DNA of 64,000 nt. It comes from Bacillota bacterium (GTDB lineage Bacteria > Bacillota > Clostridia > Lachnospirales > Lachnospiraceae). The notes below the pieces were generated by a model. That model worked only from the letters and a program-made list of their open reading frames with translations. It made no database searches and was not told the origin of the DNA. Position 1 is the first letter of the stretch. Every line of letters begins with the position of its first letter. The stretch covers positions 1 through 64,000 of the forward strand of contig JAEYSV010000056.1 of NCBI GenBank assembly GCA_023434365.1, written 5' to 3'. This document shows, one piece after another, positions 52,338-62,313 of this stretch. The position numbers were made by a program, and so were the translations under genes.

Positions 52338-54329
52338 ATGATATTAAGATATATTAGAACGGGTCGGGTTTCATCTGTTTATAAAGTATTGTTACTGATA
52401 GCAGACATTATCTTAATAAATTTAAGTACATTTTTGGCTCAGCTCTTAAGAAATAATATGAATTTAGAAACGATGATTCGTCAGGATCAAATCAATAATA
52501 TTTACGATATGATATTAGTTAATACACTAATGACTATTGTGGTATTCTACTTTTTTAGGCTGTATCACAGTCTATGGAAGTTTGCAGGACTGACAGAGGC
52601 TATGTATATCATTTTTGCCTGTGTTATTTCTACGTTTATATATGTACTTTGCTTTTTTATAATAAGCGTAATAAATAATGTTTCTTTTCGTTATACCGTT
52701 CCAATCAGCTATCCCCCTCTTTACCTTATATTTCTTCTGTTTTTTACAATTTTCACACGATTCATCTATCGGTTTATGCGAATGATACATCGCAGTAGCC
52801 AACATGGGGAGTTTACCCGCAACACTATGATAATCGGAGCCGGTGATGCCGGTAATGTGGTGATTAATGAGCTTAGAATGAGCAGATATCTTGATAGTCG
52901 TATCATGTGTATTATAGATGATGATAAACATAAACATAACACGTATATCCATGGGATCAAAGTAGTAGGTGGCCGTGAACGTATTGTTGAGATGGCCAAT
53001 AAATATGCAATTGATGAAATAATCATGGCGATGCCAAGCGCTAGTAAACAGACACAAAAGGAAATTCTACAAATCTGTGGACAGACTCAGGCTGAACTTA
53101 AAATTATTCCTGGGGTGTATCAGATTGTAAAGGGAGATGTATCCATTGAAAAACTTCGACGTGTGCAAATAGAAGACTTACTGGGGCGCGATCCTGTTAA
53201 TGTCAATCTTGATGGTATGATGAATTATGTCTCCGATAAGGTGGTTTTAGTAACTGGAGGCGGTGGTTCAATCGGAAGCGAGCTTTGTAGACAGATTGCT
53301 ACAAATCTACCTAAACGATTAATTATCTTAGATATCTATGAAAACAGTGCCTATGATATTCAGCAAGAATTAATTCATGACTATCCGAATTTAGACCTCG
53401 TTGTGTTAATTGGTTCTGTACGAAATACAGAGCGTATGGACTTCGTGTTTAGTCATTACCGTCCGCAGATTGTATATCATGCTGCAGCTCATAAGCATGT
53501 ACCATTAATGGAAGATAGCCCAAATGAGGCGATAAAGAATAATGTATTTGGGACATATAAGACCGCGTTTGCAGCAGACAAATACGGAGTAGAAAAGTTT
53601 GTGCTTATCAGCACGGATAAAGCAGTGAATCCAACCAATATTATGGGTGCTTCAAAAAGAGTATGCGAAATGATTATTCAAAGTTTTAACCGTCGTTCAA
53701 AAACGGAGTTTGTTGCGGTACGGTTTGGCAATGTGTTAGGTAGTAACGGAAGTGTAATTCCTTTATTTCGAAAGCAGATCGAAGCAGGTGGCCCTGTAAC
53801 GGTAACTCACCCTGATATCATCAGATATTTTATGACAATCCCCGAAGCGGTATCTCTTGTGATACAGGCAGGAGCTTATGCTAAAGGGGGAGAAATCTTT
53901 GTTTTAGATATGGGGGAACCGGTACGTATTGCAGATCTGGCAAAAAACTTAATCCGTTTATCCGGACTTACCGTTGATAAAGATATTAAAATTGTTTATA
54001 CCGGACTACGGCCTGGTGAAAAACTTTATGAAGAGATGTTAATGCATGAAGAAGGATTAACTCATACAGAAAATAAAATGATTCATATTGGTAAACCAAT
54101 AGAGTTTGATGAAGAAGTATTTTTCCAAAAACTTGAAAAACTTTATGAATATGCATATAGTGAAACAAACCGTATGAAGCAATTGGTTAAGGAATTAGTC
54201 CCTACGTATCAGATCCGTATAGAGGATGTTGAACGAGATCACGCAATAAATGAAAGTTACTTTAAGGAATTTGGTGATAGAGAGAGTAACGGAAAAAAGC
54301 TTAATATTAAAAATCCGTTGAATAATTAG
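52338..54329 (+). CDS. Membrane-bound nucleotide-sugar 4,6-dehydratase (CapD/FlaA1/PglF family)
   Basis: 663 residues. Four membrane segments in the first ~150 residues, a CoA-binding-like domain (IIGAGDAGNVVINELR, ~165-290), then the SDR domain with TGGGGSIGSELCRQI near 305, HAAAHKHVPLME and VLISTDKAVNPTNIMGASKR. Family members make UDP-4-keto-6-deoxy sugars (C5 retaining or inverting) from UDP-GlcNAc. Its product could be a further unusual sugar of the glycan. GGGAGAATACT precedes the ATG. A terminator follows. Confidence 0.94.
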   Translation: MILRYIRTGRVSSVYKVLLLIADIILINLSTFLAQLLRNNMNLETMIRQDQINNIYDMILVNTLMTIVVFYFFRLYHSLWKFAGLTEAMYIIFACVISTFIYVLCFFIISVINNVSFRYTVPISYPPLYLIFLLFFTIFTRFIYRFMRMIHRSSQHGEFTRNTMIIGAGDAGNVVINELRMSRYLDSRIMCIIDDDKHKHNTYIHGIKVVGGRERIVEMANKYAIDEIIMAMPSASKQTQKEILQICGQTQAELKIIPGVYQIVKGDVSIEKLRRVQIEDLLGRDPVNVNLDGMMNYVSDKVVLVTGGGGSIGSELCRQIATNLPKRLIILDIYENSAYDIQQELIHDYPNLDLVVLIGSVRNTERMDFVFSHYRPQIVYHAAAHKHVPLMEDSPNEAIKNNVFGTYKTAFAADKYGVEKFVLISTDKAVNPTNIMGASKRVCEMIIQSFNRRSKTEFVAVRFGNVLGSNGSVIPLFRKQIEAGGPVTVTHPDIIRYFMTIPEAVSLVIQAGAYAKGGEIFVLDMGEPVRIADLAKNLIRLSGLTVDKDIKIVYTGLRPGEKLYEEMLMHEEGLTHTENKMIHIGKPIEFDEEVFFQKLEKLYEYAYSETNRMKQLVKELVPTYQIRIEDVERDHAINESYFKEFGDRESNGKKLNIKNPLNN

Positions 54330-54386
54330 GGTGCCACTTGCCTTAGTGGGATTATTTGGCTATAATTAAATAGTATGCAACTATGG

Positions 54387-54424
54387 TGGATTCAGCAAGA
54401 GATCATTTTGCTGAATCCATTTTT
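54387..54424 (+). terminator. Intrinsic terminator closing the first part of the locus
   Basis: Perfect stem TGGATTCAGCAA (54387-54398) / TTGCTGAATCCA (54408-54419) then five T. Its stem sequence resembles the terminator at 57619. Confidence 0.9.
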
Positions 54425-54481
54425 ATGTAAGCAAACTATATTACCTAGTTCACGTAAGATAGAACAATTGGGAGGAATAAG

Positions 54482-56041
54482 ATGAAGAAAGCAATCATTA
54501 TTGGTGCAGGTCCAGCTGGGCTTACTGCAGCCTATCAGCTGCTAAAAGAAACAGATATTATTCCAATTATTTTAGAAGAGAGTACCGAGATTGGAGGAAT
54601 AAGTCGTACTGCTACGTATAAGGGAAACCGTATGGATATCGGTGGGCATCGATTCTTCTCAAAGAATAAGATTGTAATGGATTTGTGGAAGGAGTTAATG
54701 CCAATCCAGGGAGCTCCATCATTAGATGATAAGCTACTGAACAGAGAAAAGCCTCTAGTAAGTGGAGGACCAGATCCACAAACACAAGACCGTGCAATGT
54801 TAGTTCGAACCAGAGTGTCAAGAATCTTTTATCTTCGTAAGTTTTTTGATTATCCGATTTCATTGAAACCAAGAACGTTCCTAAATATGGGGTTTGTAAG
54901 AACGATGAAAGCAGGATTTGGCTATATCGCAAGTGTACTACATAAAAGGAAAGAACATTCTTTGGAAGATTTCTATATTAATCGTTTTGGAAAAACCTTG
55001 TATTCCATGTTTTTCGAAGACTATACTGAAAAACTTTGGGGAGTGCATCCTTCTACGATTTCTCCTGACTGGGGAGCACAACGCGTCAAAGGATTATCGT
55101 TAACAAAAGCAATTGCTGAAGTGATTAAGAAGACATTTCATAAAAAACATAAGGTAACTGAGACCTCTTTAATTGACCAATTTATATACCCTAAGAAAGG
55201 ACCAGGACAGCTTTGGGAAACAATGGCGGATGAGATAGTGAAAATGGGTGGTCAGATTATGCTAAACGCCAAAGTAGAAAAAATAACATTGGTGGAAGAC
55301 GATATTACATCAGTCATTGCACTTACTGAAAATGGTTATGAAGAGTACATAGGTGATTATATCGTATCTAGTATGCCAGTTAAGGATCTAGTTAAAGCGA
55401 TGGAGGACAAGGCTCCAGATATTGTTAAAGAGGTTGCTACTGCGCTCCCTTATCGTGATTTTATTACAGTTGGGCTATTATTAAATAAATTAAAGATAAA
55501 GAACAAAACAAAAATGGAAACAGTCAATGATATAGTACCGGATTGTTGGATTTATATTCAGGAAAGGGACGTTAAGATCGGTCGCATGCAGATATTTAAT
55601 AACTGGTCCCCATATATGGTGGCAGACTACGAAAATACTGTATGGGTAGGACTAGAGTATTTTTGTAGCGAAGGCGATGGTATGTGGAATATGTCTTCAG
55701 AACAGTTTATAGAAATGGCTATTGAGGAATTAATCAAGATTGATATCATTGAGCGAGATGCTGTTATTGATGCAACCCATATAAAAGTAAAGAAGGCTTA
55801 TCCAGCGTACTTTGGAACCTACCAACAGTTTTCTGTAGTACAGGAATATTTAAATAGGATTAAAAACCTTTATTGCATTGGGCGCAACGGGCAGCATCGA
55901 TATAATAATATGGATCATAGTATGTTAACGGCGATTGAGGCTGTCAAGATAATGCAGTCAGGGAGTCATGACAAATCACCAATCTGGCAAGTGAATACGG
56001 AGGAGGAGTATCATGAGGAGTCAGGAAAGAAAACTGAGTAG
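54482..56041 (+). CDS. FAD-dependent oxidoreductase related to UDP-galactopyranose mutase / amine oxidase
   Basis: 519 residues. N-terminal FAD site IIGAGPAGLTAAYQLL, then ILEESTEIGGISRTATYKG and MDIGGHRFFSKNK, FYINRFGKTLYSMFFEDYTEKLWG (in parts) and a C-terminal NLYCIGRNGQHRYNNMDHSM FAD block. This group is found in glycan loci next to GT-C and dehydratase genes; the reaction is not established, with mutase-like redox chemistry on a nucleotide- or lipid-linked sugar likely. The next gene overlaps its 3' end by 29 bp. Confidence 0.88.
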   Translation: MKKAIIIGAGPAGLTAAYQLLKETDIIPIILEESTEIGGISRTATYKGNRMDIGGHRFFSKNKIVMDLWKELMPIQGAPSLDDKLLNREKPLVSGGPDPQTQDRAMLVRTRVSRIFYLRKFFDYPISLKPRTFLNMGFVRTMKAGFGYIASVLHKRKEHSLEDFYINRFGKTLYSMFFEDYTEKLWGVHPSTISPDWGAQRVKGLSLTKAIAEVIKKTFHKKHKVTETSLIDQFIYPKKGPGQLWETMADEIVKMGGQIMLNAKVEKITLVEDDITSVIALTENGYEEYIGDYIVSSMPVKDLVKAMEDKAPDIVKEVATALPYRDFITVGLLLNKLKIKNKTKMETVNDIVPDCWIYIQERDVKIGRMQIFNNWSPYMVADYENTVWVGLEYFCSEGDGMWNMSSEQFIEMAIEELIKIDIIERDAVIDATHIKVKKAYPAYFGTYQQFSVVQEYLNRIKNLYCIGRNGQHRYNNMDHSMLTAIEAVKIMQSGSHDKSPIWQVNTEEEYHEESGKKTE

Positions 56042-57551
56042 CCTTCCAAGCAGTAATGTACAAAGGTATTACTATGTTCTTACCCCGATAGTTGTGAGTC
56101 TTATTTATGTTGTGTGCTATAGGAATAAATGGCAGGATGACAACCATAATATACAGATGACTATGTTGGCAGCACTCTTGACAATTGGTTGTTATACAAT
56201 AATTCAAGGATATAAGAATAAACTCAGCACTAATCAGATGATTGGCACTCTGATACTTGCAGGTTTTGTGATGAGAATTGGTTACATGATTTATACGCAT
56301 CCTTACGTGCGTTATCATGATGTCTGTGGGTTTGCTTCAGATTCCACTGGGCATGATGGATATATTTATAATTTAATTCATTCGTTTAAGCTTCCGGAAT
56401 CTAATTCTTATCAAGGGTATCATCCACCGTTTTATCATATACTATCGGCCCTATTTATTAAGTTAACTACTCCATTGGTCGGCTATGAAGAATTGGCAGG
56501 AGCTCAGGTTATATCTTGCGTAGCCTCCTGTTACTCGTTACTTGTCATAAGGCGTATTATCGAGGAATTAAAATTAGGAGAGCAGGCCAAATTAATTACG
56601 ATGTCCATCATGGCTTTTTTCCCTAGCTTTTATCTTATCGGTGGAACAATTAATAATGATGCTGTGATGTGGTGTTTATTCTTTATTGCTATTCTATATA
56701 CGATTCGTTGGTATCAGAATACAACATATCATAATATTATGATACTTGCTGTAGCAATTGGACTTGGCATGATGACAAAAGTTTCTGCTGGAACGATTGC
56801 CTTGTTTACTGGTCCAATTATGCTAGCTGTACTAGTAAAAAAAATACGGGAAGCTAATCATAGAAAATGGGTAGAGAATATAAAGGAGAATCAGGTTCGC
56901 AAAGTAATTGGTCAGTTTTTTACGTTTGGGGTAATCTGTTTTCCATTAGCATTATGGTACCCAATTCGTAATTATATTTTGTTTAACCAAGCATTTATGC
57001 ATGTTTCAGAAATGCCTCCGACTCATGAGTTGTATGTAGGCCATATCAGTAAGATAAGTCGCTTTCTAAGCTTTCCACTGAGTGCATTTACTAACAACAT
57101 GTACAGTGTACCGGTGGATGATTATAATCTACCTACTTATGTAATAAAAGGAGGAATTTTCGGAGAGTATAGTTTTGATATTCCCGACTTCATCCCTGCC
57201 CTGTTATTATTCGTTAATGTTATATTAGTGCTTTTATCAATTTATGCTATGCTTTCCTTATTAATTAGAGATAAAGAAAAGCCTAACATTCTTCGCTATG
57301 GTATAATTAGTATTTGGTTCATTTTATTTGTTTCATTCATCTTATTTAATTTGAGATACCCATTTGGATGTACGATGGATTATAGGTATATCGTACCATG
57401 TGCATTGTGTGGAGCAATTGCTCTGGGAGTATTATACGAGAATAAGAAAAAAGAAGTATCAGTGATAGATATGTTATTAAGAAAAGCAATTGCTATATTT
57501 ACAGCTGCTTTCTGTGTGCTATCAGTTGTGATGTATCTGAATATTGCTTAA
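56013..57551 (+). CDS. GT-C-like integral membrane glycosyltransferase (PMT/GT39 type)
   Basis: 512 residues with about eleven membrane segments. YQGYHPPFYHILSALF (acceptor/donor loop) and IGGTINNDAVMWCLFFIAIL match PMT_2/ArnT-like proteins; the first loop holds YVRYHDVCGFASDSTGHDG with acidic residues. Uses a polyprenyl-phosphate sugar outside the membrane. GGAGGAGGAG within the upstream gene gives a strong ribosome binding site for this ATG. Confidence 0.82.
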   Translation: MRSQERKLSSLPSSNVQRYYYVLTPIVVSLIYVVCYRNKWQDDNHNIQMTMLAALLTIGCYTIIQGYKNKLSTNQMIGTLILAGFVMRIGYMIYTHPYVRYHDVCGFASDSTGHDGYIYNLIHSFKLPESNSYQGYHPPFYHILSALFIKLTTPLVGYEELAGAQVISCVASCYSLLVIRRIIEELKLGEQAKLITMSIMAFFPSFYLIGGTINNDAVMWCLFFIAILYTIRWYQNTTYHNIMILAVAIGLGMMTKVSAGTIALFTGPIMLAVLVKKIREANHRKWVENIKENQVRKVIGQFFTFGVICFPLALWYPIRNYILFNQAFMHVSEMPPTHELYVGHISKISRFLSFPLSAFTNNMYSVPVDDYNLPTYVIKGGIFGEYSFDIPDFIPALLLFVNVILVLLSIYAMLSLLIRDKEKPNILRYGIISIWFILFVSFILFNLRYPFGCTMDYRYIVPCALCGAIALGVLYENKKKEVSVIDMLLRKAIAIFTAAFCVLSVVMYLNIA

Positions 57552-57618
57552 TAATTTCTCTATATAGGCTATTATATGAGCGTATTATGGAGTACGAAGT
57601 CTTAGATATGGTTGAGTT

Positions 57619-57667
57619 AGATTCAGTCAAGAGTTATGTTGGCTGAATCTTTTTTTATATTATATAA
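57619..57667 (+). terminator. Intrinsic terminator
   Basis: Arms AGATTCAGTCAA (57619-57630) and TTGGCTGAATCT (57649-57660), 12 bp with one G-T pair, then seven T. The rest of 57552-57801 is AT-rich with no supported gene. Confidence 0.85.
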
Positions 57668-57801
57668 ATTGCTTTACAATTTCATGTGATATGCAAATGC
57701 TTTGCCTGCGAAATTCTTTTTATATATAAGAAAGTGAATAAATTAGACGATATATAGAATAGAGTTAGTAAAAACATCTTACAATTAAAGGAGTACAATT
57801 G

Positions 57802-60189
57802 ATGGTAAATAATATGAGAATAATAAAATCATCGGCTATGTTATTGCTACTTATGCTTATTCTGCTTGTTCCTTCGTTAGAAACAACAGCTGCAAAAAAG
57901 CAAAAGACATATACGATAACGACTTCGTCAAAACCCATAAACAAATCGTATCCCAAATATCGTACGTATAATACGTATACAAAACATTATTATTTACTGC
58001 GTTCGTATATGGAAAGATTGGAAAAAGAGGGAGGCGGTACCCTTGTTTTAAAGAAGGGGACTTATTCAATTAGCAACACCATATACATTCCCTCCAATGT
58101 CACACTAAAATTATCAGATGGTGTGACAATTAAAAAGACGGTCAAGACTGGAAAGAACACAAAAAGTACAAGTAGCATATTATTTGCACTTGTACCACCA
58201 AGTAAAGCAGCAAAAAGTAATGCATTAAAGAAATACTCTGGAATTAAGAATGTTAGTATTGTAGGTACAGGGACTTCCAGTATTGATATGAGCTATACTA
58301 AAAACTCGATTGGAGTAATGTTTGCACATGCAACCAATATAAAAATAAGTGGTATTTCATTTAAGAATAATTATGAAGGCCGTCTTATTCGCTTTGCTGC
58401 AAGCAAGGATGTGGTGATTAACCAAAACACTTTTACAAGGTATAAAGGAGATGCTAGTAAGAGTGTTGCTGTGCAGATAGAAACGACAGACTCTCTCACT
58501 AAAGCATTTTCAGCCAAATGGTGCGCACAGGATAAACTTCCTTGCGATAATGTCATAATAAAGGATAATACTTTTAGCAAAATGGGTCGGGCAATAGGAA
58601 CTCATTATTATACGGAGAAAGTATACCATACCCGTGTACAAATCCAAAATAATATAATTAAGGAGATTGGTTCGGATGCTATCAAGCTTATGAACTATAA
58701 AACCTTAACAATATCAGGCAACCAGTTTAAGAACATTGTTTCAAAAGGGAAAAGACAAAGGGGAATGATTTTGCATGGCGTAATTAATCCTAACATATCA
58801 AAGAATAGTTTTGATAATGTTAGTAAAGCGTTACAGATGATGCCAGCTAGGAATTCTGGTAGCGCAAAGAAATATAAAATTACCTATAATAAGCTCAGCA
58901 CTTCCTCGAAATCAAGGTTACAGACCAATGTGCTTCGTAATATGGACGAGTATTTTGTTCGTTACAATCCGGAATACGGAAATCCGAATAAATATGACAC
59001 AATTCACATCATAGACCGAACTGATACAAACCTGACAGTATCTGAGAAGGACACACCATATAAGAATTACTTTATGACCAATTCACGGTATAATGAGAAA
59101 ACAAGACAGTATTATGCAATACGATCCGTATTGGAACATTTTGAACGAATTGGTGGCGGAACGTTAACAATAAAAGAAGGTACGTATCAACTGCCGATTG
59201 TTTTGTATATTCCATCTAATGTTACGATTATCTTCGAAGCAGGTGTGACATTAAACCGCTCTAATGATACCGGTAGCTCCTATAAGGCATCCAGTACGCT
59301 ATTTCAGATGGTAGAACCAAGCAAAGCCTTTGATAAGGCGGTTTATTCTGATTATAACGGCGTACATGATGTGAAGTTTATTGGGCAGGGAACGAAAGAA
59401 AAACCTGTTATCTTTAATTTGAACTATTATTATAAAAATCTAGCCATTGAATTTGCACATAGCAATAATATAACGGTTGAAGGAATTACATTTACGAATA
59501 TGTATGATGCACATTTTATTGAGCTTAATTCTTCAAATAATATTAGGATTGTCGATTGTGCATTCTCTGGTCATAGTGAAACGAAAACAGGCCACAAAGA
59601 TGCAGTAAAAGAAGGCATAAACATTGATAATCCGGATATAAAAGTAGGAGGATTTACACTTCCATGGAGTTCGTTTGATAAAACACCTTGTAAGAATATA
59701 ACGATAGAGAACTGTGAATTTAACAATCTGGAACGTGCGCTTGGAACGCATAACTATTCTGCTGGCGTATATCATGAAAACATACAGATATTAAATAATA
59801 AGATGACAAATATGGATATGAGTGCAATTATAATAACGAATTGGCAAAATTCAATTATTAAAGGGAATGTAATTACGAATGTTATTGGAGATAAGAGTGA
59901 TACAAAAAGAGATTACCAGGAAGCAGCAGGAATCTTTGTTCGCGGAGGATTGATCAACCCTACTATTATTAACAATACATTTAGCAAACTGAATAGACCA
60001 ATCGAGATTAAGACGTATCAAAATTCGGTTTATGGTCCTACCGTAAACAAGATTGATAGTAGGAATAAGGAATTAATGAGATATAATGTAGCATCTAATG
60101 TACTGAATCCAGAAATCGGAATAACTTCGCAGTTAGTACGTTCATGGGAGGAGAAGTATTCGTTATATCAAAGATTCTATATAGACTAG
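57802..60189 (+). CDS. Secreted right-handed beta-helix protein with an internal duplication
   Basis: 795 residues from the ATG at 57802 (AAAGGAG upstream). Signal peptide to ~28. Two homologous halves of about 375-380 residues follow: GGGTLVLKKGTY near 77 matches GGGTLTIKEGTY near 451; IYIPSNVTLKL matches LYIPSNVTIIF; RAIGTHYYTEKVYH near 264 matches RALGTHNYSAGVYH near 646. Repeated beta-strand rungs (NISIVGTG-, NNTFSKL-type) point to a pectate-lyase-like parallel beta-helix. Possibly a lyase, epimerase or esterase acting on the surface glycan. No wall anchor seen. Confidence 0.88.
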   Translation: MVNNMRIIKSSAMLLLLMLILLVPSLETTAAKKQKTYTITTSSKPINKSYPKYRTYNTYTKHYYLLRSYMERLEKEGGGTLVLKKGTYSISNTIYIPSNVTLKLSDGVTIKKTVKTGKNTKSTSSILFALVPPSKAAKSNALKKYSGIKNVSIVGTGTSSIDMSYTKNSIGVMFAHATNIKISGISFKNNYEGRLIRFAASKDVVINQNTFTRYKGDASKSVAVQIETTDSLTKAFSAKWCAQDKLPCDNVIIKDNTFSKMGRAIGTHYYTEKVYHTRVQIQNNIIKEIGSDAIKLMNYKTLTISGNQFKNIVSKGKRQRGMILHGVINPNISKNSFDNVSKALQMMPARNSGSAKKYKITYNKLSTSSKSRLQTNVLRNMDEYFVRYNPEYGNPNKYDTIHIIDRTDTNLTVSEKDTPYKNYFMTNSRYNEKTRQYYAIRSVLEHFERIGGGTLTIKEGTYQLPIVLYIPSNVTIIFEAGVTLNRSNDTGSSYKASSTLFQMVEPSKAFDKAVYSDYNGVHDVKFIGQGTKEKPVIFNLNYYYKNLAIEFAHSNNITVEGITFTNMYDAHFIELNSSNNIRIVDCAFSGHSETKTGHKDAVKEGINIDNPDIKVGGFTLPWSSFDKTPCKNITIENCEFNNLERALGTHNYSAGVYHENIQILNNKMTNMDMSAIIITNWQNSIIKGNVITNVIGDKSDTKRDYQEAAGIFVRGGLINPTIINNTFSKLNRPIEIKTYQNSVYGPTVNKIDSRNKELMRYNVASNVLNPEIGITSQLVRSWEEKYSLYQRFYID

Positions 60190-60196
60190 CTTGAAT

Positions 60197-60232
60197 AAAA
60201 ATGAGTGCTACTAAGACGGCACTCATTTTTTT
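60197..60232 (+). terminator. Intrinsic terminator after the beta-helix gene
   Basis: Perfect stem AAAAATGAGTGC (60197-60208) / GCACTCATTTTT (60219-60230) with further T. Confidence 0.9.
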
Positions 60233-60315
60233 AAACTATTTTAAAAAATTTATGACTAAATTTTGACAATAAAATACTCTATAATATCTTATTGGTAAGA
60301 TTAAGTGTAAATAAT

Positions 60316-60344
60316 TTGACTGTAAAAAAGTTAAGTGATACTAT
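60316..60344 (+). promoter_or_regulatory. Promoter of the last transcription unit
   Basis: TTGACT (60316-60321), 17-bp spacer, TACTAT (60339-60344), about 90 bp before the next ATG and just after a terminator. Confidence 0.5.
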
Positions 60345-60432
60345 TATGTTGGATAATTTCGTAACATGGTTAATTATGCTATTATATTATCAAATAATAA
60401 TATAATAAGGTAAATGAAATAGGAGTAGAAAT

Positions 60433-62307
60433 ATGAAGAAATTAGAACAATTAACAGACAGGAAAATAGCAACCTGGTTATATCTTATTGTGTTTATTAT
60501 GATTGGGCTAGGTGGAGTGTTACTGGATGTTACATTGGTAGTTGATGAATTAGGTACGCTAGCCAACTCTGCATATCTGGCAGGAAATACATGGGCAGGT
60601 GCAATTGAGGCGCAAGGAGGATTTTACTACAAATATGGTACTGCTTTTTTATATTACCCATTTGTAGCACTGTTTGAGAATTCATTTATTATGTACAAAA
60701 TGATTTTGGTTCTACAATCAGCGATTATTAGTACAACAGTTATTTTTGCGTACTATATTCTCCGTAGACATCTCTTAGTCAGCTCAAAAGTAAAATCAGC
60801 AGTCATTTCCTTAACGGTAGCCTTAATGCCTAGTGTGCTTTTATATACCTATTATACAAGAGCCGATTTTGTACTTTATATTACTCCATGGGTTTTGATC
60901 TATCTCTTTCTGGAATGTAGCAAAGCGAGAGAGGTAAGTAAAAGACGATTTGCCGTTTTAAGTAGTCTTATTGCTTTTTCCTCAGTTTATGCCTACATGA
61001 GTCATACAAGAGGAATTGCGCTTGTGCTTGCAGCGGTGGTGACTGTAATAGCTATTCGTATTTTCTTAAAGGTTAAACCAGTACATTATGGGACATTTAC
61101 CATATCTCTTGTACTTGCATTAATTGCTGACAGACTATTTACGACGTTTTTCAAACTTGGAATTTGGGGAGCAGAAGGCGCTAAACACGCATCTGCAGAG
61201 AGCTTTAACTTTAAGGCTTTAAAGATGATTTTTACTAAAGATGGATTGTCGACTATGATAAAGTTAATAGTTGGTTGGATATTTAATATCTGTACTTCCA
61301 CAGCTGGATTAGTTGCCATCGGATTTGTCGCCGGTGTGATGATATTATGGTTTATACTTTCTAAAAAGAAGCAAATTAATGAACAGGAAGGAATCGTTAC
61401 TATTTTCTCTATGGTCACCTTTGGTGGAACATTTGCAATGAGTATTTTGTTTTTCTTTCAGTTCGTTCACGCCTTGTTTTTAAGAACGGCTTTAACAAGA
61501 GCAGACAGAGCAATCTATGATCGATATATTGTTGGAACAGTTGGGATACTTTGTTTATTAGGACTTTACATTATCAGTGAAAAGAAAGAGTGGTTTAGAG
61601 GGAAAGCAAAAACTATTGCATTTGTTGGTTTCGGAGGTTCCATTGCTTTTTTTGCCATGATCATTGGAAAATACATTGTTAATGTCAGCTTTACAACCAG
61701 ATATGCTATCACTATGAATACATTCTTGGATATGGGTTATGGCGTCATTACAGCTGAGTGGCCAGATATCATATCTGCTTATACAATGATTGCTGTAATT
61801 AGCCTAACGGTTATGTTAGTTTTTTTATTCTTAGTATATAAACAGAAGTTTGTAGTCGCATGTACGATTGTGCTAGCATTTTTATTAGTGTTGTTTGGTA
61901 CAAACTATTATAAGGTACGTTATTCTAGGAATGATGTTGTCAAGGGTCGCTGTGAAGAAATCATAGAACTAGTTGATGGGTTAGTAGAGATTGCAGATGA
62001 GTATCCAGTAATCCTGGTCAATAAAGGTTCCACTTCGATAAAAACGTATCAAGTAGCGTTTAAAAACTTTAATACGATAAAGACTGCTCAGTTGAAAAAG
62101 ATGGATAACGTTACCAATCTGATTATGATATCAAGGCCAAAATCAATAAATTATAATTATTTTGAAGATGATTATTACGCATTCGAAGATATTACGTACA
62201 GCTCTAAAGGAGATGATATTGTATATATCAAGGGTGAGCAATTAAAAAATAAATTAGAAGAACTGGGATATTCCATGAAAAAAATGGAACTTCCTGAGAA
62301 GGAGTAA
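60433..62307 (+). CDS. Large GT-C-like integral membrane protein
   Basis: 624 residues, about twelve membrane segments, then a C-terminal soluble region of ~120 residues. The first loop has VVDELGTLANSAYLAG, whose Asp-Glu fits the catalytic acidic site of GT-C enzymes, and YKYGTAFLYYPFVAL resembles the PMT-like periplasmic loop. Probably transfers a lipid-linked sugar outside the cell; no named family was recognised. It is seven bases before a GT2 gene of polyprenyl-phosphate type, which could make its donor. Confidence 0.78.
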   Translation: MKKLEQLTDRKIATWLYLIVFIMIGLGGVLLDVTLVVDELGTLANSAYLAGNTWAGAIEAQGGFYYKYGTAFLYYPFVALFENSFIMYKMILVLQSAIISTTVIFAYYILRRHLLVSSKVKSAVISLTVALMPSVLLYTYYTRADFVLYITPWVLIYLFLECSKAREVSKRRFAVLSSLIAFSSVYAYMSHTRGIALVLAAVVTVIAIRIFLKVKPVHYGTFTISLVLALIADRLFTTFFKLGIWGAEGAKHASAESFNFKALKMIFTKDGLSTMIKLIVGWIFNICTSTAGLVAIGFVAGVMILWFILSKKKQINEQEGIVTIFSMVTFGGTFAMSILFFFQFVHALFLRTALTRADRAIYDRYIVGTVGILCLLGLYIISEKKEWFRGKAKTIAFVGFGGSIAFFAMIIGKYIVNVSFTTRYAITMNTFLDMGYGVITAEWPDIISAYTMIAVISLTVMLVFLFLVYKQKFVVACTIVLAFLLVLFGTNYYKVRYSRNDVVKGRCEEIIELVDGLVEIADEYPVILVNKGSTSIKTYQVAFKNFNTIKTAQLKKMDNVTNLIMISRPKSINYNYFEDDYYAFEDITYSSKGDDIVYIKGEQLKNKLEELGYSMKKMELPEKE

Positions 62308-62313
62308 ACGGGT

